Source of the DNA: Candidatus Eiseniibacteriota bacterium
GTDB taxonomy: Bacteria > Eisenbacteria > RBG-16-71-46 > CAIMUX01
DNA: 64,000 nt
Direction of reading: 5' to 3'
NCBI GenBank assembly: GCA_903844735.1
Contig: CAIMUX010000003.1
Span: forward strand, 1-64,000
The translations under genes and the position numbers were made by a program. Below are positions 43,457-52,800 of the stretch, one piece after another (position 1 is the first letter of the stretch; every line of letters starts with the position of its first letter). The notes under the pieces were generated by a model, which worked only from the letters and a program-made list of their open reading frames with translations, was not told the DNA's origin and did no database searches.

Positions 43457-43915
43457 ATGGAAGAGCGCGTGGAAGGGCCGTATCCCTTCATCCCGTTCGA
43501 GCCGGTCGAGCATACCGCCGACCTTGCGTTCGTCGCGCGCGGGCGCACCCTCACGGAGTTGTTCACGCATGCAGCCCAAGGGATGGTCGCCTTCCTCTAC
43601 GATCGCGCCACGGTTGAGCCACGGGAGGAAGAGCGGATCGAAATCATGGGTGAGGACGCAGAGGAACTGCTCGTCGCCTGGCTACAGGAGATCCTGTACC
43701 GGCATGAGATGAGGAGGCATCTGTATCGCGAATTCCGTGTCGAGTCGGCGGCGCCTCCGCGGCTGGTGGGCAGCGTTCACGGCGAGTTGTTCGACCCTGG
43801 GCGCCACGAGATCCTCGCCCACATCAAAGCCGCGACCTACCACGACCTCGCGATTGTGACCGAGATGACCGCGGCGGGGCCGCTTCTGCGGGTGCGTGTG
43901 GTGCTGGATACGTGA
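43457..43915 (+). CDS. archease
   Basis: A 152-residue archease-family protein, which assists the RtcB tRNA/RNA ligase by promoting guanylylation and metal loading. Family landmarks are FEPVEHTADLAFVARG with the metal-binding Asp near the start, LFTHAAQGMVAFLYD, AEELLVAWLQEILYRHE, KAATYHDLAIV, and the conserved Asp near the C-terminus (VVLDT). ATG 43457 behind GGAAGAG is preferred. The frame is open 17 codons further from a TTG. No rtcB is in the window. Confidence 0.85.
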   Translation: MEERVEGPYPFIPFEPVEHTADLAFVARGRTLTELFTHAAQGMVAFLYDRATVEPREEERIEIMGEDAEELLVAWLQEILYRHEMRRHLYREFRVESAAPPRLVGSVHGELFDPGRHEILAHIKAATYHDLAIVTEMTAAGPLLRVRVVLDT

Positions 43916-43954
43916 AGACCGGAGTTCTTCCCCGCCCGGCGGAATACTCTGCCG

Positions 43955-45568
43955 TCACGCCCGACGCGCCCCGGGCAGGAGTCGATACAACCTCCGCAAC
44001 TCCGTCACGCGGACAGCCGCGAGAAGTGAACCCGCCAAGCAGATCGCGCCACCCATGAACCCAGCACCGATGACGCCCGCCAGGCTCCCGCCGTACAGCG
44101 GCCGCGCCAGCCAAAGAAGGAGAAGCCCCGGTGCGGCGCCGAGCAGCGCCCAGGGGAGGGGCGACAAGCCGGCCCTCATCGAAGGCATACTCGGGTCCTT
44201 GCGGCCCATGAGCGGCCGCAGGAGAAGGTTCCTGGCCAGGATGGCGATCGTGTTGCCCAGGGCGAAGCCGAGAAGACCCAGATGGAAGACCTGGGCGAGC
44301 AGAAGGCTGATCGCCACGTTTCCCACCGCCACCAGGATGTCGCTGGTCGCGATCCAGCCGATGCGCCCGCGGGCGAGCAGCGTCATCCAGACCGGTGAGA
44401 GCGCACCGTCGAGCGCCGCCGGAGCGAGCATCGCCAGCATGTACCAGTAGGAATCGTGGTACTCCGGACCGACCCACCGCAGCAGAAATAGATCCCCCAG
44501 CACGCAGGGCACGAGACATGCCGGCACCGACAGGGCGGTGGTGACGGCGACCACGCGCACCAGCGCCGCCCGACTCCGCGCCTCCTCCCCCCGCGCCTCA
44601 AGCGAGGTGAACAGAGGCATGAGCCCCGACAGCGTGGCGCCCAGGAATCCGGTGATCAGCGGGGCCCACCGCGTGCCGAGTGAGTAGTGGGTCACGGCAG
44701 TAGCGCCGTAAAGCCGTCCGATGAAGATGTTGTCCGTGGAGACGTAAAGAAGAGACGCGGCCTGGGACAGCAGGGCCATCCCGCCGTAGCCAAAGAGCTC
44801 GCGCCGTAGTTGTGGGCTTCCGAGTTGGAACCGCGGCAGCACCGGGCCGACCACCCGCGTACGTTGCGCGAGGATCATCAGCGCCGCCACCGAAACCAGT
44901 TGCGTCACGACGAGAGCGAAGCCGTAGACGCGCAGGGTCGGCAGGAACAGGCTCAGGGCCAGGCATGTCAATCCGAGACGCCACCACGTTCCCGCCGCGC
45001 TCACGATCGACAGCCAAACGGTGCGCCCCGTCGCCCAGATCGGGATGCTGAAGACGTTCCCTTGATCCGCAATGACCGCGGCCAGAAACACCAGCCCCAC
45101 CCCCACGGCGGCGTCCGGACGCGCGGCCTCAGAAAGACGGAGGAACCCGCAGAGCGGTAACGCCAGCACGATCCCAACCACGAGAATTACGACGCGCAGG
45201 ATGTTGCTCCACCAGAACCCGGCCGCGTAGAAATCCCGCGCCGCTTCCAAGCGACCGCTGTGGAGATACAGCGTGACGTAGCGGCGCAAGGCGCCGCCGA
45301 CCCCGCCGCGGATCAGTGACATGTATTCGAAGACCGAGGTGACCGCCACGACGATCCCGTACAGCTCGCGCCCCAGCTTGTGCAAGACGAACGGGGTCAG
45401 CATGATACTGACCACGACGGTGGAGATCCGCGCCGCAACCGCCCATACGGCGTTGTGGGAGGCCACGGAAGCGAGCCCGCGGAACCCCGGCGGCGGCGAT
45501 CCCGAAGGAGCGGTGGATCCGGTACTTTCTGCGGGGAGATCGCCCGGCGGCCTGTCGGATGCGCTCAC
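43955..45568 (-). CDS. oligosaccharide flippase (MATE/MVF-type polysaccharide transporter)
   Basis: A 537-residue membrane protein with about 12-14 helices. It opens with HNAVWAVAARISTVVVSIML and TPFVLHKLGRELYGIVVAV, the amphipathic start typical of Wzx-like flippases. YVSTDNIFIGRLYG and the paired helices near the end support this. It would move lipid-linked sugars across the inner membrane. GTG 45566-45568 was chosen because the open frame upstream is compositionally non-coding. It lies 16 bases after the DUF1338 gene in a minus-strand run. Confidence 0.83.
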   Translation of the reverse strand: MSASDRPPGDLPAESTGSTAPSGSPPPGFRGLASVASHNAVWAVAARISTVVVSIMLTPFVLHKLGRELYGIVVAVTSVFEYMSLIRGGVGGALRRYVTLYLHSGRLEAARDFYAAGFWWSNILRVVILVVGIVLALPLCGFLRLSEAARPDAAVGVGLVFLAAVIADQGNVFSIPIWATGRTVWLSIVSAAGTWWRLGLTCLALSLFLPTLRVYGFALVVTQLVSVAALMILAQRTRVVGPVLPRFQLGSPQLRRELFGYGGMALLSQAASLLYVSTDNIFIGRLYGATAVTHYSLGTRWAPLITGFLGATLSGLMPLFTSLEARGEEARSRAALVRVVAVTTALSVPACLVPCVLGDLFLLRWVGPEYHDSYWYMLAMLAPAALDGALSPVWMTLLARGRIGWIATSDILVAVGNVAISLLLAQVFHLGLLGFALGNTIAILARNLLLRPLMGRKDPSMPSMRAGLSPLPWALLGAAPGLLLLWLARPLYGGSLAGVIGAGFMGGAICLAGSLLAAVRVTELRRLYRLLPGARRA

Positions 45569-45584
45569 GCCCTTCCCCGCTCCT

Positions 45585-46406
45585 TCACTCCGATCCCTGG
45601 AGCTCCGCGTCGGTCGACTCGAAGATCTTGTCGGCGCTCTTCGCAACAAATCCGTCGTAGAGCTTCCCCGTGGCCGGGTCTGGATAGCGCCGGGCGAACT
45701 CGTAGTAGCATCCCGGGATCGTCTCTCGCGCACCGCCGCCGAACGTCCACGCGATCCGGCCGGCCAGAGTCGACGACTGTTCGAGGAGCACGGCGGGAGA
45801 ACCCTTCACGCGACCACCCGACTCGTTCATCCGGAAGCCATTCGCCGCCAGCCAATCGTTGAGTTCCTCCAGCGAGGCAAAGGAAGTGAGTGCGTTCCAT
45901 GAAACCGTAAAGTGGTTCACACGGATCCCGAACGCCGAAAGCCAGCCCGCGTACTCGGACTCCCCCAGAAGCTGCCGGTAGGTGGCCAGCGGCACGGGCG
46001 CCCACGTGGGCAACTCCGTGAACAAGAGCGCCGATCCTTCCCGCCCGGTCGGAACCTGTGCAGCCAGGCGCCGGGCGATATCGCGCAGACCCGCCGGAAA
46101 GCGGTGGGTCTGGAGCTCAGAGATGAAGACCCGCGGGTTCGTCGCATCCGAATGCACAAAGGAGCGGGCGTGGAGCCTCTTCTCGGGGAAGTCGTAGTCG
46201 CGCACCGGCAGGTAGCCGAGCGCCTCAAACGGGCGCGCCAAGGACTCGAGCGAGATCGGCGGCAGATCAAAGGTGCGGATCGCGACATGGTCGTTCACCA
46301 CGGTTTCCCCGCGCTCGCTCAGCAACGAGTGAATGCGGCGCGCGTCCGGGGCGAGCCACACGTAGTCCGTCCAGAAGAAATCGAGCAGCTCGGGCAGGGT
46401 CAGCAC
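45585..46406 (-). CDS. DUF1338 (HglS-type) non-heme iron dioxygenase-like protein
   Basis: A 273-residue protein of the DUF1338 family, whose characterised member is a 2-oxoadipate dioxygenase/decarboxylase. Probable metal ligands are His in NDHVAIRTFDLPP, His in GIRVNHFTVSWN, and Glu in CYYEFARRYPDP. The stretch DYDFPEKRLHARSFVHSD matches the family. The GTG at 46404-46406 with GGGAGAG upstream was chosen. The 40 residues encoded further upstream are low-complexity and unlikely to be coding. The native substrate is uncertain. Confidence 0.8.
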   Translation of the reverse strand: MLTLPELLDFFWTDYVWLAPDARRIHSLLSERGETVVNDHVAIRTFDLPPISLESLARPFEALGYLPVRDYDFPEKRLHARSFVHSDATNPRVFISELQTHRFPAGLRDIARRLAAQVPTGREGSALLFTELPTWAPVPLATYRQLLGESEYAGWLSAFGIRVNHFTVSWNALTSFASLEELNDWLAANGFRMNESGGRVKGSPAVLLEQSSTLAGRIAWTFGGGARETIPGCYYEFARRYPDPATGKLYDGFVAKSADKIFESTDAELQGSE

Positions 46407-46497
46407 GGCTTGGTCTCTCCCTCGGGTCAATCCCCTCGTGGACGCGGCAGCGTTGGCACGGCCCGGGGCTCGCGTGCCTCTAGCGGCCGCCGATTGC

Positions 46498-47097
46498 TCA
46501 TGGCTCGATGTCGCTCCGCCGGACATTCGCCAGCGTCTCGCGAAGGGCCTCCGCCGCGCCCCGGGTCATGGGGTCGCCGTGCCCGGGATAGATTGTCTGC
46601 ACCGGCAGAGCGCAGAGCCGTTCCAACGAAACGGTCAGCGCTCGCGGATAGGCCCCGCCGGTGGTGCGAACCTGCACCGGCGTATCGCCAGAAAAAAGCA
46701 CGCGATCCTCGGGGCAATAGAGACACATCGAGTCGTCCGAATGTCCCGGCGTATGCAGCACCTCGAAGCGCCGATCGCCGAGCGAGACCCGCTCGCCGTC
46801 GCGGAGGCGTCGCGTCACCCCCGGCAGCGGCGCAAAGGCGTAGATCTCCGGGCTCAATGCGCGCCTCACCTCCTCAAGCCCACCGGCGTGGTCATAGTGC
46901 GAGTGGGTCAGGAAGATCTTCTGCAAAGACTTTTTTCCGATGCCCGTCGAGATCTGGTGCAAGTGATCGAGGATGAAGGCGTCCAGCCCGATATCGACGA
47001 GAGCATTCACTCCGTGGAGAGTGTTACTGTCCCCGAGGACGAGCCAAGCGTTGCCCGAGTACGCCTCCGGGTTCTTCCGCAGCAGAATGATCCGCAT
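46498..47097 (-). CDS. metallo-beta-lactamase-fold hydrolase
   Basis: A 199-residue MBL-fold protein. The HxHxDH metal motif is IFLTHSHYDHAGG, the third His is EVLHTPGHSDDS, the bridging Asp is in LFSGDTPVQV, and the last His is in TIYPGHGDPM. Glyoxalase II-like thioesters or small esters are possible substrates. The ATG at 47095-47097 overlaps the CheR-like stop by one base (TGATG). Confidence 0.88.
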   Translation of the reverse strand: MRIILLRKNPEAYSGNAWLVLGDSNTLHGVNALVDIGLDAFILDHLHQISTGIGKKSLQKIFLTHSHYDHAGGLEEVRRALSPEIYAFAPLPGVTRRLRDGERVSLGDRRFEVLHTPGHSDDSMCLYCPEDRVLFSGDTPVQVRTTGGAYPRALTVSLERLCALPVQTIYPGHGDPMTRGAAEALRETLANVRRSDIEP

Positions 47098-47717
47098 CAG
47101 CCGCTCTCCACCTTGCGGTAGAGGAACCCACCCTCCGCGATGTTGGTCCAGAGGTGCTCGGTCCCGGGCGGCGGCCGATGCGCCTGATCCAGCGCGAGGA
47201 AGCCTTGCGGCGCCAAGGCGCGATGAAACATCCGCACCACCTCCGACTGTTGCAGCGGCTGAAAGTGGAGCAGGACGTTCTTGCACACCACGAGGGAGAA
47301 ATCGGTCCCTACTTCCCGGTAGCTGAGCAGATCGTGCTTCTGAAAGACGACCTTGCTGCGGATCTCCTCCACCACCTGGATGTAACCCGGACGGGCCGCG
47401 GGGCGGCTGTACTTACGGATCAGGTCGGGCCGCGGCGTCGTCTTCAGCACCAACTCGGGAAAGACCCCTTCGGCGATGCTCTCGCGGAACTGCGGGAATT
47501 CACTCTCCTCGTGGTCCGTGGCGTGGATGACGATGTTGGAAAAGCCGAAATAGCCCAAGTGCTCGCAGAAGAGCATGGCCAGCGAGAACGGCTCCTCGCC
47601 CGTGGCACAGCCCGCATCCCAGATCTTAACCCTGCTGCGGCCAAGCAACTCCGGCATCGCCAGAGACACGATGTAGTGCAGGCTCTGCATGTCGCGGAAG
47701 AACGCCGTCAGCGCCAT
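47097..47717 (-). CDS. CheR-like SAM methyltransferase lacking the N-terminal CheR domain
   Basis: A 206-residue methyltransferase. The SAM loop is VKIWDAGCATGEEPFSLAML. ATDHEESEFPQFRESIAEG matches the CheR beta-subdomain region, and DFSLVVCKNVLLHFQPLQQ is motif IV. The CheR C-terminal catalytic domain is complete, but the short alpha-helical N-domain that contacts receptors is missing. ATG 47715-47717 is used. No chemotaxis receptor genes are nearby, so the substrate may not be a chemoreceptor. Confidence 0.8.
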   Translation of the reverse strand: MALTAFFRDMQSLHYIVSLAMPELLGRSRVKIWDAGCATGEEPFSLAMLFCEHLGYFGFSNIVIHATDHEESEFPQFRESIAEGVFPELVLKTTPRPDLIRKYSRPAARPGYIQVVEEIRSKVVFQKHDLLSYREVGTDFSLVVCKNVLLHFQPLQQSEVVRMFHRALAPQGFLALDQAHRPPPGTEHLWTNIAEGGFLYRKVESG

Positions 47718-47736
47718 GACCACCCCAGAGAAGCGG

Positions 47737-48117
47737 TCACCGCGCGCCCCCTCGCCGCCCGGGGGTGGAAGGAAACCGAGCAAAGTACCGGCCCGCGATC
47801 CGCAAGAAGAGCTCGCAGCCGGGCCGCTCTCGCAGGAAATCCGACATATCGTCTGCCCCCATCATGCCCAGGTCGCCGACCACGTTATCCCGGCCCCTTG
47901 TGTCCGCAGCGACCTCTGCGACGAACGCAGCCGTCTCTCCGTCATTGATCGTCGCGGGACAGACGGAAAAGAAGCGAAACTCGCATCCCGCTCCAAACTC
48001 GGGGTGACGGTGCAGATCACGGCGGAACGCCAATAGCGCCTCGCGCCGGGCGAGAATCTCCGGACGCACTCCGGCGAGGTGCTCCTCGACCGGCCGAATG
48101 CGGCTCCCGGCATCCAT
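47737..48117 (-). pseudogene. M20-family amidohydrolase with large in-frame internal deletion
   Basis: A 126-residue open frame. Its start, MDAGSRIRPVEEHLAGVRPE then LLAFRRDLHRHPEFG, is the N-terminus of M20 aminoacylase/amidohydrolases. It then jumps directly to the C-terminal segment FFSVCPATINDGETAAFV, VVGDLGMMGADDMSDFL and RERPGCELFL. About 250 residues with most metal ligands and the dimerisation domain are missing, yet the frame is preserved. The last 20 residues are unlike the family. Not expected to be active. Confidence 0.65.
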
Positions 48118-48178
48118 GGACCGGCCTGAGCTTCGCAATCCGAGTCCGTCGTTCGCGCCATCGCCGACGGGGCGGCTA

Positions 48179-48586
48179 TCAGAACTCATGGATCGGCCTC
48201 CGCCCCGCGAAACCGCTGCCGATCTCGTGCCAGTACCCGATCGTTTCCTCGTCCGATCGCCAGCAGAGAAAAACCAGTCGGCCGCCGCGGAGCGCATGAA
48301 GATCGACCAACCCGGTCTGGAGGTCCCGCAGAAGCACCCCCGACTGCGCCAGTCGTTCGTGTTCCTCACCAAAGGTTTCGCGGCAGTAGGTGAGCCGCCC
48401 CTGCTTCTCGGCGTACTCCGGGTGCTCCGGGCTGGACAGGTCGGCGCCCCCCAGCAATTCCAGAACTTCGAGCCCATCCCGAAGCCCCTCGGCCTCTTCC
48501 ACCGCCTTCTGCATGAGACGGATCGAGATCCGCATCTGCGGCACCATCCGATTCGCCTCGTCCAGGGTGAAAACCTTCGCGCGCAT
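48179..48586 (-). CDS. DUF2203 family protein
   Basis: A 135-residue protein matching the small DUF2203 family: KVFTLDEANRMVPQMRISIR at the start, GLVDLHALRGGRLVFLCWR and GYWHEIGSGFAGRRPI at the end. Its function is unknown. It appears helical then mixed alpha/beta. The ATG at 48584-48586 follows GGAG by six bases. Another ATG four codons upstream also has a usable site. It is first in the minus-strand run down to 43955. Confidence 0.8.
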   Translation of the reverse strand: MRAKVFTLDEANRMVPQMRISIRLMQKAVEEAEGLRDGLEVLELLGGADLSSPEHPEYAEKQGRLTYCRETFGEEHERLAQSGVLLRDLQTGLVDLHALRGGRLVFLCWRSDEETIGYWHEIGSGFAGRRPIHEF

Positions 48587-48847
48587 CCGCCTCTCCATCC
48601 TGCCGCTTCCGCCCCCCGTGGAGCGCCCGGCCCGGTATCGAGACGAGATGGTACCGCAGCGACGGCGGCCGACCAAGCGATCCACGCCACCTTGCCCCGC
48701 GGGAAGCCGTCCAGGACCTCCCCGGAATTCGGCGGGAGTCCGTCACCTCGGAATCGCTGAATTGCGATGCCTCCCCCTCGAATCCCCCACGCTTGGCGTG
48801 GGCCGGGGCATGTCCTACACTCGGGGTTAGCCACGGAAGGAGCATCC

Positions 48848-49693
48848 ATGGGCGAGCGACGCGACGAAACGAAGAGCTGGCCTCCCCTCTCGAAGAGACT
48901 TATCGAGCGGGTCGACCGGGCATGGGACGTACTGGAGGACGGCGACCCTGAGGCCGCCGGCATGGAGGCCGAGGAGCTGATGGAGGAGACCCGGGAGCAT
49001 CCCGAGGTCCGTTTCCTCTTTGGCGCCGCCCTTCTCGAATCAGGGGATCCCGCCGGGGCCTTAGAACAGCTCCGGCAATGCCTGGGCCTCGTCGAGGACC
49101 CGATCATCCTCGAGTACTACCTGGCTTCGACCCTGTTCGAAAACCACCGATTCGAGGAGTCGCTGGAGCTGTTCCGCCGCGTCTGTGCGGAAGAGCCCGA
49201 CGAGGCGCCCCCGGCGTATGGCATGGCCGAAACGCTGGAGTTCCTCGGCGAGTACGAGGAAGCTGAAGAGCTGTACGAGCGCGCTCACGCCCTCGAAGAG
49301 CAGGATTTTCCGATCCCGATCCGCATGAAGCGCGAGGCGTTTCGGGAGGTGGTGCAGGAGGCGGTCGAGCACCTTCCCGAGGAGATCCGCGGCCATCTCG
49401 AAAAGGTCCCGGTGGTCGTGGAGGACCTCCCCAGCCGCGAGATCCTCGCCTCGGAGCCGGATGACGACCCGCTCACCCCGACGGTGCTCGGCCTCTTCGT
49501 CGGGCCAAGCCTGCGTGAGCAGAGCGTTTTCGACCCGATCGTCACCCCGCCGACGATCTTCGTGTACCAGCGAAACCTGGAACGCTTCTGCCAGACCCGC
49601 GAGGAGTTGATCGAGGAGATCCGTCTCACCCTCTTCCATGAGGTGGGGCACTACCTCGGGAAAACTGAGGAAGAGCTGGACGAGTACGAGTAA
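48848..49693 (+). CDS. TPR protein with C-terminal zincin (HExxH) metallopeptidase domain
   Basis: A 281-residue protein. Residues about 15-150 form TPR-like acidic helices (EVRFLFGAALLESGDPAGAL, YGMAETLEFLGEYEEAEELY). The C-terminal ~125 residues are the minimal zincin of the bacterial metallopeptidase family: PTVLGLFVGPSLREQS, then LFHEVGHYLGKTEEELDEYE with HEVGH. ATG 48848 follows AAGGAG. No signal peptide, so it should be cytoplasmic. The substrate is unknown. Confidence 0.87.
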   Translation: MGERRDETKSWPPLSKRLIERVDRAWDVLEDGDPEAAGMEAEELMEETREHPEVRFLFGAALLESGDPAGALEQLRQCLGLVEDPIILEYYLASTLFENHRFEESLELFRRVCAEEPDEAPPAYGMAETLEFLGEYEEAEELYERAHALEEQDFPIPIRMKREAFREVVQEAVEHLPEEIRGHLEKVPVVVEDLPSREILASEPDDDPLTPTVLGLFVGPSLREQSVFDPIVTPPTIFVYQRNLERFCQTREELIEEIRLTLFHEVGHYLGKTEEELDEYE

Positions 49694-49841
49694 CTTCCCT
49701 GCCACACATGGCTCACGTCCTGACCCGGCGACGGACGCAGCGATGGAGTTTTCGGAGCGGATAGGTCGGAAGAGGGGTTGCATTGCTTTGGCGGACGATG
49801 GGCGGGTGGTGACACCGGCGCCCGGACCCCGGAGGACCCCG

Positions 49842-52800
49842 ATGAAGCGCATGTATCGGCTCCATCCCGTGTTCCTGCTGCTCGGCCTCTTGATGACCAC
49901 GCGGGTCCAGGCCGACCCGGCGAATCTGCAGGAAATGCGTCAGGTTTGCCGCTCCTGGCTCGATCATCGAGTCGGCGTGCAGGGTGACTGGTCCGGCAGC
50001 CGGGTTCCTGAGATCGCCGGAGAACAGCCGATCACGCAAGGGGACGAGGTGCTGGGCTTGGCGTTTCGGATTGCGCCGCAGGGCTTCATCCTGGTCCCTG
50101 CCGCCAAGGAACTGTGTCCGGTTTGGTTCTTCTCCGAGACCGGATCGCTCGACTTCACGACCGAGAATGTGGCCGCGGATGTCCTTCGCGGCCGTCTGGC
50201 TCTGGCATCCGCAATTGCTGCGGAAAAGACCGCCATCGCGGATCCTCGCCAGCGCGGGCTTGCCGTCGTCGCATCAGAGAACAACCGGTCACGCTGGGCG
50301 CGGATGACGGAGACGAGCTCGGAGTGGATGAACGAACACGACAAGAAGGCCGGGGGCATCGGGCCGCTCCTGTCCACCACCTGGCATCAGGGTCCCCCGT
50401 TCAATATGCTCTGCCCCATCGGACGCAACGACACTCGGTGCGTCGCAGGTTGTCTGCCCATCGCAACGGCCCAGATCGCCCGGTATCACGCCTACCCATC
50501 GGAGGGCGGCACAGGAGAAGCGGACGATCCCTGGAACGGTGACCGCTGCGACTCCATCTCCTCTGAGACCGCCCTCCTGCACGCGGACTTCCGCGACGCC
50601 TACGATTGGAATCGCATGCCGGACACCTGCCTGCCTTCGTGCGGAAGCGATGCCGATTCCGCGGTCGCCGAGCTGTGCTACGAGCTGGGGGTCGCGGGCC
50701 AGGCCGATTACGGAACGAATTGCGGCACTGGTGCTTATCCGAAGTGGTCGGTCCTCGCGCTCCAGGAACATTTCGGATACGACGACTCCGCCGAGTTCGT
50801 GTACCGGGCCCAGGTAGCCGGCGCCCACGAATGGTTCACTCTGCTGCGGGATGAGATCAACGCTTCTCGACCCGTTCTCTACGCTTTCACGTACCTGAGC
50901 GGCGTCAACCACGCCGTCGTGTGCGACGGCTGGCGGTTCGATGCCGGGATCGAGCAGGTCAGCCTGAATCTCGGCGGAGGTGGGGTCACAGGGTGGTTTG
51001 CCGCCGATGACAACGGGATGTCCTACCCCATGCAGGACTACGCGATCATCCACCTGGCCCCGCCCGTGCGGTTGATGTCGGTCGAGCCGAACGGGAACGG
51101 CGACTACGCAAACATACAGAACGCCATTGACGCCGCACGAAACGGAACCGTCATCGAACTGCTCGACGGCGTTTACAAGGGACAGGGGAACCGGGATCTG
51201 AACTGCAGGGGGAAGCGGATCATCATCCGCAGCCGAAGCGACGATCCTGGCCTATGTATCCTTGATTGCGAGGGAACCACGGCGAACCAGCATCGGGGCT
51301 TCGTCTTCAATCACGACGAGACCGTAGCCACCGTGATCCAGGGGATCACGATCCGAAACGGCTACGTCTCGAGCAGCAACGGGGCCGGCCCCACCCTGGG
51401 CGGCGCCGTGCTCTGCGGGAGTGGAATCGGTGCCTCACCGCGTTTCATGGACTGCGTGTTCTCCCAAAACCACGCCGACGAGGGGGGAGCGATCGCTTGT
51501 TCCGGTCCCGCCGCTCCGTTGATCCAGACCTGCGTCTTTTCCCGGAACAGCTCTGATCGCGGCGGAGCGATCGCTTGCTCCGGTGCGGCCGCCCCGTTGA
51601 TCGAGACCTGCATATTCTGGAAGAATACAGCTCTGGAAGGAGGCGCCTTCTTCCAAACCGGCGCGGGGGTGGCTCGAATCGACAGCTCCACATTCTATCG
51701 TAACAGCGCTCCTTCGGGGAGCGGGCTTTACGTCGGCCCCGAAAGCGAACTGCTCCTCACGCAGTCAATCGTGGCCCGCAATCACCTCGGGGGCGGGGTC
51801 TACCTCGCCGACGGCGGCATCGCCCGTCTGAGCTGCTGTGACTTGTACGCCAACGACAGCGGCGACTGGACCGGCGGGATCGCCAACCAGTTGAACCGTG
51901 GCGGCAACATCTCGGCCAACCCCATGTTCTGCGATGCCGAAGAGGGAGATCTGGGCCTGGAGCTCACCTCGCCCTGCGCGGAGGCGACATGCGGGCGCCT
52001 GGGAGCCCGACCCGCACGCTGTGGCGGCCTCACTCACTACGTGGGCGCCGCGCCGCAGTATCAGTACAAGACCATCGCACAGGCGCTGGCCGTCGCTCGC
52101 GAAGGAGGCACGATCATCCTGGTGGACAGCCTCTACGCCGGAGAAGGCAACCGCGATCTGGCCATCCCCAGTCACGGACTGACCATCGAGTCAGCCGCCA
52201 TGGACCCGGCGACGTGCGTGCTGGATGTACAGGGGGACTCCACGGAGCCGCACCGGGCGTTCCTGCTCCCGAGCAAACACCGCGTGACGATTCAGGGGAT
52301 CACCGTGAGACACGGGTGGACGCTATCCGGAGGTGCGATCTACGCGGCGTCCGCCGACAGCGCCAGGATTCTGAACTGCTCGTTTAGGGAGTGCATCGCG
52401 GGAGGATCGTTCACCGATCTCGGTGGGGGAGCCGTGTGCGTCTATGGCGACAGCTCCCGAGGCGGGCGGACGGTCATTCGCGACTGCAGCTTCGAGGCGT
52501 GCGCCTCGGGTTCCGGCGGGGGTGCCGTGAGTTTCTCGTATCGGGATTTCGCCGACACGGCATTCGTGCAGAACTGCATCTTCAATTCGAACACGGCTCG
52601 TGACCGGGGCGGCGCTCTCACCGGGAGCCGTGCCCGGATCAAAGTCAGCAACTCCATCTTCCGCACCAACTCCGCTGCGAGCGGCGGGGCGGTCATGGTT
52701 GACGCCCAGAGCCGCATCTGGGTCGAGTCATGCACCATGGTGGGCAACACCGCCACAGGCACGGGCGAATGCGCCTACATCGAGGAGACAGGGACGGAAG

